64,000 nucleotides of DNA from Musa acuminata AAA Group (lineage: Eukaryota > Streptophyta > Magnoliopsida > Zingiberales > Musaceae). Both the position numbers and the translations under genes were made by a program. The notes below the pieces were generated by a model. That model saw only the letters and a list, made by a program, of their open reading frames with translations. It did no database searches and was not told the origin of the DNA. The stretch lies in NCBI RefSeq assembly GCF_036884655.1, contig NC_088354.1:17989001-18053000 (forward strand), given 5' to 3'. Positions 56,691-64,000 of the stretch are shown here, one piece after another (position 1 is the stretch's first letter; every line of letters starts with the position of its first letter).

Positions 56691-57260
56691 AGATAGATAA
56701 TGTGACTTGGTACTTTATATCTTTTAAATTTAATATTAGATTTTAATTTATATAATTATATTATATATTTTTTATATTATAATATTTTAGAACGTTTCGT
56801 TTTGCTCGTGTGAGACCTTGGTGCCTTTGAAGCCTAGTAATTTTTAAATCTATGAAAAGAAACAATCATGTTTTAGCTTTATGGAACATTTTTGCCTATC
56901 AAGACAACCATCATTTCCCACAAAATAATAAATGTACATTCTCTTTGACATACAATAATACCACTAGCATTGTCATGTAATTGTGGTTAAATTTACAAGT
57001 TCTTCCCCTGCCTGTTATCGCAGAACATCTCTCGTACATAAGGTAGGGGAAGACACAAAGAAGATTATAAATTAGAATTATAAAAAATAAAAAAGCAAGT
57101 ACTCTGTAGGACAAAAGCATCAACCTAAGAGCAAAATCTAGAAACAACGACAATCCAGCAATGTAACTTTAGCTGTCGAACTCTTTTTTAGCAGCCAAAC
57201 AGTCATCAACATACTAGTCATGTATACACATTTAAGGAGTCGAAATAATAAACATGTAAA
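56691..57260. other. Stretch between the hAT remnant and the eL32 exon
   Basis: AT-rich. If the eL32 fragment was once a gene, this would be its first intron, but no second exon (RRPKGIDSR-like) is found on the minus strand here or further left. Confidence 0.4.
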
Positions 57261-57270
57261 TCGATTTTAC

Positions 57271-57360
57271 CTTGACGCAGATCTTGCGGTCGCTTTGGGG
57301 CGTCTTCAACTTCTTGACAGGCTTCTCGAAGATCTTCTTCGTGAGCAATGGAACCGCCAT
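57271..57360 (-). pseudogene. RPL32: First exon of ribosomal protein eL32 (large subunit), stranded
   Basis: Minus-strand ATG at 57360 opens 30 codons that begin MAVPLLTKK and end PQSDRKICVK, followed by a good splice donor (AAG|GTAAAA). That is the conserved N-terminus of cytosolic 60S protein eL32, a small rRNA-binding structural protein. Five residues differ from the usual plant sequence (for example F, E and P in the KKIFEKPVKK stretch), which is many for so conserved a protein. The remaining ~100 residues are absent downstream within the window, so this is probably a truncated pseudogene; a very long first intron is the less likely alternative. Confidence 0.75.
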
Positions 57361-57900
57361 TTTGTCGTTCGCAATATCAGAAAAAAAATAGACGCTTTAG
57401 CACACTTGGACGAAAATCCAACAAATCACCATTACTAAAGCCCCCCAAAAAAATCGATTTTTCCACCATTCAAAGCACCAAAAGAAGTAGAAAGGAAATT
57501 TAATACTACATCTAGAGTCAAAGATCAGACGGAATTACCTCGGACGGGCTCGAAGACGACCAGATAATTCGATGAAATACGCAGCAAGATCAATCAGATG
57601 AGATGTAGTATCAATACGACGAAAACACGCAATATTCTGAGGGTCCAAACTCCGTAGACGAAAGGAAGAGAACGATTGAGGGTTACCGCTGAGTTGTGCG
57701 TGGCGGCCGCCGTCGTCCCAGAATTCCGAACCCTAGCCGTGGAGTGCGCTTCAAAGATGGTTGGATGTCCGTAGCGTCCATCAGAGCTTGATCATCATCA
57801 GCATCATTTATCCCGCCATGTTGGTAAAGAATGCCTTGTTTTGCTCTCTCCTGGATACTCGCAAACAGCAATAACCTACCTATTTAAGGTGGTCATATCT
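57361..57900 (-). promoter_or_regulatory. 5' flank and leader of the eL32 fragment
   Basis: Minus strand: a GC-richer stretch with CTAGGGTT (about 57738), a telo-box-like AACCCTAG motif common in plant ribosomal-protein promoters. It is followed by pyrimidine-rich leader (CTCAATCGTTCTCTTCC, about 57680) and a possible leader intron donor (GAG|GTAATT at about 57540). These features suggest a copied genomic locus rather than a processed cDNA copy. Confidence 0.5.
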
Positions 57901-59383
57901 CCAAGACCATTTAGGTCAAGCAAGATTCTTCTTGTGACGAAACATTTAGTTCCTTTATTTTTTTTTTTTTTGTTACGTCACAGATCATGTGTTTTCTCTT
58001 CAAACCAAGTGTTTCTTTGATCTTCGTTAATCACTTAATATATCACCAAGAAATGCTTGTTGGAAGCACCTTATTTTGCATTGCATGGTATCTATCTCAT
58101 GTGGTCAATTCATAGGATGTGAAAATGCTTTTCTCAGTGGACATCATCTTATGATCCTTGCTGTGTTATTCATCATGCCTTTTAGACATCATCCTTATTC
58201 TATCAGTAGACATTATGTGCTGATTATAAGTATACTGTGCCCATATCTTTTCTTCAATATATTATAAATATATTATCTTCCAATTGCAAAAATTATTTAT
58301 ATCAATTCTAAACAAAATCTTATTGATTTTTACCATAAAAACCTTTCTCCCTAGAAGGGTTAAAGACACACACCAGACCCTTCCTAGGTCTTTGCACTGG
58401 CAGCAATCTCGTGCAATTTTGTGTAAAGTATTTGCCAGGTGAATATCAAATACTATATTAAGACAATCTATCAAGGAATTGAAGTTAGTTTCTTGTGGAA
58501 ACTTGGATCGTCTATCATGAAGAAACTCAAGTAGCATTTGCACAAGATTTCTAATGGTTCTCAAGCAATTTCTTGGAACAAACACTTTATTCTAGGTTGT
58601 CGGACGACCACCCATTTCTCTTCCTCTCCATCTTTGATCTGACTTTTGACTATTGTCATTTGTGAATGATGTTCGACAATTAACTAGGTTGAAGAGTAAT
58701 GGTCTCTAAGAAGAGCTAATGTTTTGTGTTCCTTCGTTTGAAAGAGTTGAGATGGCAGTGTAACAGAGGCAGAAAGATGAAAATGCTGCTGTCTTTCCAA
58801 GATTCCAACGAGCAAAACCTTATTTCACCAGATGTCACAAATGTGGGGCATGAGTTTAAGAATATGAGTTTCATGGTCAAGATTCAAGGATGAACTAGAA
58901 ATAATGATGGCTACATAGGGGCTCAATGAGCTTAAGGTGGTTGATCTACTACTTGTAGCTGACATGTCCATTTCTGCGACTGATTATATATCAATGATCT
59001 GTTTACTTTATCTTAGTAGAAATGAGTGGAATATTATTCTTTCTTGATGATATGATCAAAGTGCTAGGCCTCAAATTTATTACATAGTTAAAGGCCCAAT
59101 AATATGGATAGTTGAAGTCGTGTCACCTGAGTTCCCTCATTGTTGGTTGAAAATATATGTTGCCGGAACTATTATGTTACTTTTTGTTATACCTTTCACA
59201 TCATTGTTCCATGTTCTTTGTTTTCTTTTTCTTTGAAGTACTAGGTAGGTTTTATAGTCGTGTCACCTGAGTTCCCTATTCCATGGTTCTCAAGCAATTT
59301 CTCTGTTCTCTACTGTAAATTGTCATTTTTATCAACTGGTATAGGACAGTAAATATCTTTGCTAAGTTTATGCATTTCGTAAT
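57901..59383. other. Unassigned stretch with small dispersed repeats
   Basis: A 107-codon minus ORF at 58262-58585 (NCLRTIRNLVQMLLEFLHDR) has no family I know and no visible neighbours of a gene. Two exact short repeats occur: 22 bp at 59116-59137 and 59256-59277, and 20 bp at 58554-58573 and 59283-59302. Confidence 0.45.
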
Positions 59384-60864
59384 ACCAGACAAGAGCGCAC
59401 TAAGAGGGAGGGGTGAATTAGTGCAGTGGAAAACTTTTACAATTTAAAAGACTTATTACGATTAAGGCCGATTTAACAAAAGTGGTTTCAACTCAATCCT
59501 TTTGGATGAACGTTGAACTTGAAACCTTTCGGGAAATACCAAGAGAAGACTAAGGTGATTTACAGCAATACAAATCACACAACTGAAAAACATCGGTTTC
59601 GTAAAGCTTTCGTACAAGTAAAACAGATTTCGAAAAATGTTTACGTCAAAGCGTAAGTAGGCGTAGTTAAGCATAGTAAGAAGGAGAGGCAATTTGCTTA
59701 TAAAAGAAAGATGCTTCAAGTAAATGCAAATCGAGATTTTAGAGTGGTTCGGTCAACATGACCTATATCCACTATTGTTTTTCTCCTCCGACGAGGTCAC
59801 CGGTGTCCACTAGAGGCCTTCCTTTAATAGGTGAAGGCCAACCACCCTTTTACAGTTTTTCTCCTTTTGACGAGCTTAGGAGACAACTCTTACAAGTTTT
59901 CACTCTTCTCTTGAATGATCTCAACACTTAGAAGAAAGGAGGAGAACTCTAGCTTTTTTAACACTTTAAGGCCTCAAAGACTCAAGATTAAAGCAAGTTT
60001 TTCATTGCCCTTTCATGCAGGAAAATGTGGGGTTTATATAAACCCCAATGAGTTTGAAAATGGAGTCTAAAAGTGTCCATTCCTAGATTTCCAAGGTTCT
60101 GGCGGTACTACCACCTGTCATCGGACACTGAGCAGTACTACCGCTCAGTCTGGGTAGTACTACCGTCAGATAGCACTCGAAGACCGAGCTCAGGTGGTAC
60201 CACCACCTGACAAGGGCGGTACCACCGTAAGCAGCAATAACTGCCGGCGGTACCACTACTTGACAAGGGCTGTACTATCGCCCAGAATCCCTGGGAGACC
60301 GAGTCTCATGGGCGGTGCCACCATCGGCCTTGGTGGTGCCACCGTCGGCCAGGAATTCTAGGTCCGAATGGGTTGTTCCATTCGGCTCAATTTGGGTCTG
60401 TTAAGGGCCCAATTGGACCCTAATTAAGTTAATGAGATTACCTCCCAACCCTAACTTAATCTATACTCTAACTATGACAATTACGACATGATTACTGTAA
60501 TTCTATGTTTCAGTGCGTCAATCGCTTCTTCCAACAAACTTCCGGCGAACATCCGACGAACCCTCGGTGATGCTCCGATGGACTCCTGGCAAGCTCCTGG
60601 ACTTCACGACGATCTTCTTGGCGAGTTCCGACGAGCTTTTATGGCAAGCTCCTGGACTTCTCGACTGGTTCCCGTAGAACTTCCGACGAATGTTCGGACT
60701 TCCAACGAACTCTCGGACTCCCAATGTGATCTTGATCTTGACTCCGACATAACATCTGTTGTATGTCTTACTGCCATCGTAGTTAATCATGCATATTTTT
60801 CTCAACATATAGATTATATAAACAAATGACAATTGACTTCATCATCAAAATTTGAGATTCAACA
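59384..60864 (-). repeat. 3' LTR of F
   Basis: About 1480 bp. The minus strand starts TGTTGAATCTC at 60864. The palindrome cluster is at about 60103-60345. The TATA region is an 18-bp palindrome, GGGGTTTATATAAACCCC (60029-60046). Confidence 0.85.
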
Positions 60865-62125
60865 ATCTCTCCCCTTTTTTATGATGACAATCAATTGATG
60901 ACGGAGTTAACCTTAACTCCCCCTATCTATATGCCATATTTGAGAAAAGTCATTTGTGAATTCAAAGCCTTTAAATTCAAGAGACATATTGATAAGTTAA
61001 TTTCATTTAAACTTATCAATACCCTCATCATGATTCCTATCATGATATAGCAATGATGTCAAGCCATGACATTTATTTTCAAGTCTTATATTTCAAATGT
61101 GAAGGATAGCAATCATAGCAAATCATCATATGGTAATATATCAATTTGTAAAATTATAAATTGAGCTCTAGATATCTTATCATTAATGCAAACATTTCAG
61201 GTGTATAGCAATTCATTCTATCATTAATTTACCACATATTTTTCCCTCTTTGTCATTAACAAAAAGGAGAATGAATCAATAATAAATGCAAGTGTGGTAA
61301 AAATTCATGTCATAAAAAATCATACCAATCATATTTCAAGCATTCATGATATGGTATCATTCAAAAGTTCATTAAAGAGATAGCTTTCATTACTTCTTCC
61401 CTTTTCTTTATCATCAAAACTTTGCATGAAGGAGGAAAGTAAGGAGGAAAAGCCATGAAGTTAAAAACGATAAGAGAGTTTCATTTCATTTTTCATTAGA
61501 AATGATAAAATCTTGCTTTATTTTTCACAAGGATCAAGATATGTATGTGAAATTAAATCCTTGCAAGTGTTTATCTCAAAAAATCTTCCTTCATCAAGAA
61601 GGAATTCATGTGAAAGAAAGATTACATCAAATCCATTTCTCAATAAACATTCACAAAAGATAAGTCCATGAGAGATGCATTTGTCAATTAATTTCATGTA
61701 TCAAAATTCATTAAGTGATGGAGCATAGATATGAAATAAATTCGATATGGCATAGGCTCATGAAAGCTCTATTCAAGAAATACATTAAGTCCAGAAGAAA
61801 AAATACAACAAAATCATGCATTCGGACAATGTTTTGTCATAGCTTTTCAATCCCACTCATGAAGGTAAAATCATTAGTGCTTTGTAGTATTCAAAGATTA
61901 AGAATCCAATGTATGATTAAAACTTCTTAAATCAATCAAGAAAGTATAACATGCTCATCATTATGGAAACTTTTAGCATTAAGACATAAAATTTCCAACA
62001 TCAAAGTAAACATGTTATTGAAGCACACAATCTTATCATCATGTAAAATTCGTATCATAAAATTTTCAGCATCGAATTTAAGTGATCAAAGAATCAAGAA
62101 AGTCCGAAAACAAAATTTATGAAAT
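60865..62125 (-). mobile_element. 3' non-coding region of F
   Basis: AT-rich; the polypurine tract (plus: atctctcccctttttt, 60865-60880) borders the LTR. A polypurine hairpin is at 61240-61271 and a degenerate tract near 61395-61410. No gene is supported. Confidence 0.75.
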
Positions 62126-64000
62126 TCATACATTCGGACAAATCAACATTCCTAATTCTCGTCTAATAAAATCAAATTGTTCTTCACTTAAAGGCTTTGT
62201 AAAAATATCGACCAATTGATGTTTTGTATCAATAAACTCTAAGATTACATCATGATTAGTGACATGATCTTGTATAAAGTGATGCCTAATGTCAATATGT
62301 TTTGTTCTAGAGTGTTGAATGAGATTCTTTGTTAGACATATTGCACTTGTGTTATCACATTTAATGGGGATATTTTGAAGATGAATCTTATAATCCTCTA
62401 AAGTGTTTTTCATCCATACAACTTGTGCACAGCATGCACTAGCTGCAATGTATTCAGCTTCGGTTGTAGATAGTGCAACCGAGTTTTGTTTCTTGGATGA
62501 CCAAGAAACAAGTGCATGTCCCAAAAATTGACATGTTTCTTATGTGATTTTTCTATCTAGTCTACATTCAGCAAAATCCACATCAGCATAAGCAATTAGC
62601 TCAAAATTCTCAGATTTTGGATACCATAATCCTATATTTGTGGTACCTCTAAGATATCTAAGTATTATCTTAACTGCTTTAAGATGAGATATCTTAGGAT
62701 TAGATTGAAACCTAGCACAAAGATCTACACTAAACATGATACCCGGTCTTATTGCGGTGAGGTATAGTAGACTTCCTATCATACCCCTATAAGCTTTTTG
62801 ATCAAAGCATAAGCAAATCTAAAGCGTATTTTGTTCGACTAATAAAGATGTCATTACTTAGTTGTTTAATTTGTAAGTCCAAAAAGAAGGTTAATTCTCC
62901 CATCAAACTCATTTCAAATTCAAGACTCATACTCTTAGCAAATGATTCACAAAGAGATTCATTCGTGGAACTGAAGATAATATCATCAACATAAATTTGA
63001 ATAATAAGAAAATTATTTTCAAAATTTCTGATAAATAATATAGTATCAACCTTGTCTTTAGAGAAATTATTTTTAATAAGAAATGAACTAAGTCCCTCAT
63101 ACCAAGCTCTTGGGACTTGTTTTAAACTATAGAGAGCTTTAGTCAATTTAAATATATGATTAGGGAGACTATTATTCTCAAATCCAGGAGGTTGTTCAAC
63201 ATAAACTTCTTCGGAAATAAAGCCATTAAGAAAAGCACTTTTAACATCCATTTGAAACAACTTAAAATTATTACTACTAGCATAGATAAGGAGTATCCTT
63301 ATGGCTTCTAATCGAGCCACAGGAGCAAAGGTTTCTTCATAATCAATACCTTCTTCTTGGTTGAAATCTTTGGCCACTAATCTAGCCTTATTTCTAACCA
63401 TGATACCAGATTCATCTTGCTTGTTTTTAAAGACTCATTTAGTACCAATAACTAAATGGTCATTTGGCCTAAGAACAAGCTTCCACACCTCATTTCTCTC
63501 AAATTGATTTAACTCATCTTGCATTGCGATAATCCATTAATAATCTTTCATGGCTTCGTCAATACATTTAGGTTCAAGTTGGGAGAGAAAAGCAGCATTG
63601 GCATAAAAATTTTTAAGAGTGGATGCATCCAAGTTGCTAGTTGGAGAAGGGGTTTCATTTAAATTCAAAGTATCAAAGTTAACATCATCATCAAAATCAT
63701 TTTTCTTAATTTTGATAATCTCACTAAAAACAACATGAATGGATTCTTCTATAATCAAGGTTCTTTTATTAAAGATACAAAATGCTTTAGAAATCGAAGA
63801 ATAACCAAGAAAAATTCCTTCATCGGACTTAGCATCAAATTTTCCTAAGGCATCTTTTTCATTCAAGATAAAACACTTACACCCAAAAACTTTAAAATAT
63901 GAAGTATTGGGCTTTTTTGTTTTTCACAACTCATAAGGAGTTTTGGTGAGTAAGGGTCTTATTAGAACTCTATTCATGATATAGCATACCGTGTTTACAG
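62126..64000 (-). pseudogene. pol of Sirevirus F (integrase end, RT, RNase H)
   Basis: From the right edge: integrase C-terminal phrase KFDAKSDEGIFLGYSSISKA (63866 on). RT is open for 199 codons (63401-62802) with [40 protein letters not shown] and the catalytic YVDDIIF intact. RNase H is at 62782-62126 with SLLYLTAIRPGIMFSVDLC, ALSTTEAEYIAASACCAQVV and DIFTKPLSEEQF. Stops at about 62800, 62538 and 63537 break it. Better preserved than A. Confidence 0.92.

Larger units (their letters stand above)
59384..64000 (-). mobile_element. Sirevirus-family copia element F, right end outside the window
   Basis: Minus orientation: 3' LTR at 59384-60864, 3' non-coding region 60865-62125, then RNase H, RT and part of integrase up to the window edge. 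LTR design, polypurine tract and pol phrases match A and C. The outer LTR end is diverged (CTTAGTGCGCTCTTGTCTGG instead of ...CCTAACA), so the target duplication is not readable. Confidence 0.9.

Noticed and set aside
58262..58585. 107-codon minus ORF as a gene
   Set aside because: No family recognised, no splice context, and surrounded by non-coding DNA. Kept only as a note in the unassigned stretch.
1..64000. Endogenous pararetrovirus or other integrated virus
   Set aside because: Every RT found is preceded by integrase (copia order) and linked to LTRs with tRNA-Met primer sites; no movement- or coat-protein-like frame is seen.

Overview
This is plant nuclear DNA. Multi-exon genes with GT/AG introns lie in a sea of Ty1/copia LTR retrotransposons. 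The retroelement mix (Sirevirus, Angela-, Tork/Tnt1- and Ale-like) and the style of the one full gene suit an angiosperm, more likely a monocot; I cannot name the species. No bacterial, organellar-genome or CRISPR features are seen.

Left part (1-28,680): a stack of nested copia elements. An eroded Sirevirus-like element (P, plus strand) is split by an Angela-like element (O, 705-27403, LTRs about 1.67 kb). O is in turn split by three Sirevirus-family elements in the same orientation: A (2223-10310) in its 5' LTR, B (13096-16279) in its gag, and C (17237-23340) in its integrase. The B and C junctions show 5-bp target-site duplications. A keeps a decayed gag-pol, B has lost all coding sequence, and C keeps only gag. 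The Sirevirus copies share GGTACC-centred palindrome clusters just upstream of the LTR TATA box, and a hairpin that ends in a polypurine tract in the 3' non-coding region.

Middle (28,681-42,100): a Tork/Tnt1-like element D (plus strand, RT/RNase H deleted) has a second copy of its own family, E (32229-37501, minus strand, 604-bp LTRs, TSD GTATC, nearly open gag-pol), inserted head-on into its 3' LTR. Then come an unassigned segment, an (AT)n microsatellite, a diverged 22-23-bp minisatellite and plain intergenic DNA.

Gene island (42,100-49,330): one apparently intact gene, 2-oxoglutarate dehydrogenase E2 (dihydrolipoyl succinyltransferase). It has 13 coding exons, 42228-45888, encoding 452 residues. 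Downstream are a tandem repeat and a broken, unrecognised charged-protein gene (minus strand) with a fresh 252-bp tandem duplication.

Right part (49,337-64,000): an Ale/Retrofit-like element G (49342-54878, minus, TSD TATAT) carries a solo LTR of another family in its integrase/linker region and a GC-rich repeat in its leader. Next are a dead hAT transposase, a stranded first exon of ribosomal protein eL32 with its leader, an unassigned stretch, and a minus-strand Sirevirus F that runs off the right edge.

The only genes that could work for the plant are the E2 gene and, doubtfully, the eL32 fragment; everything else recognisable is mobile-element DNA. Alignments were made by eye, so boundaries are good to a few bases where a TSD is stated and to tens of bases elsewhere.
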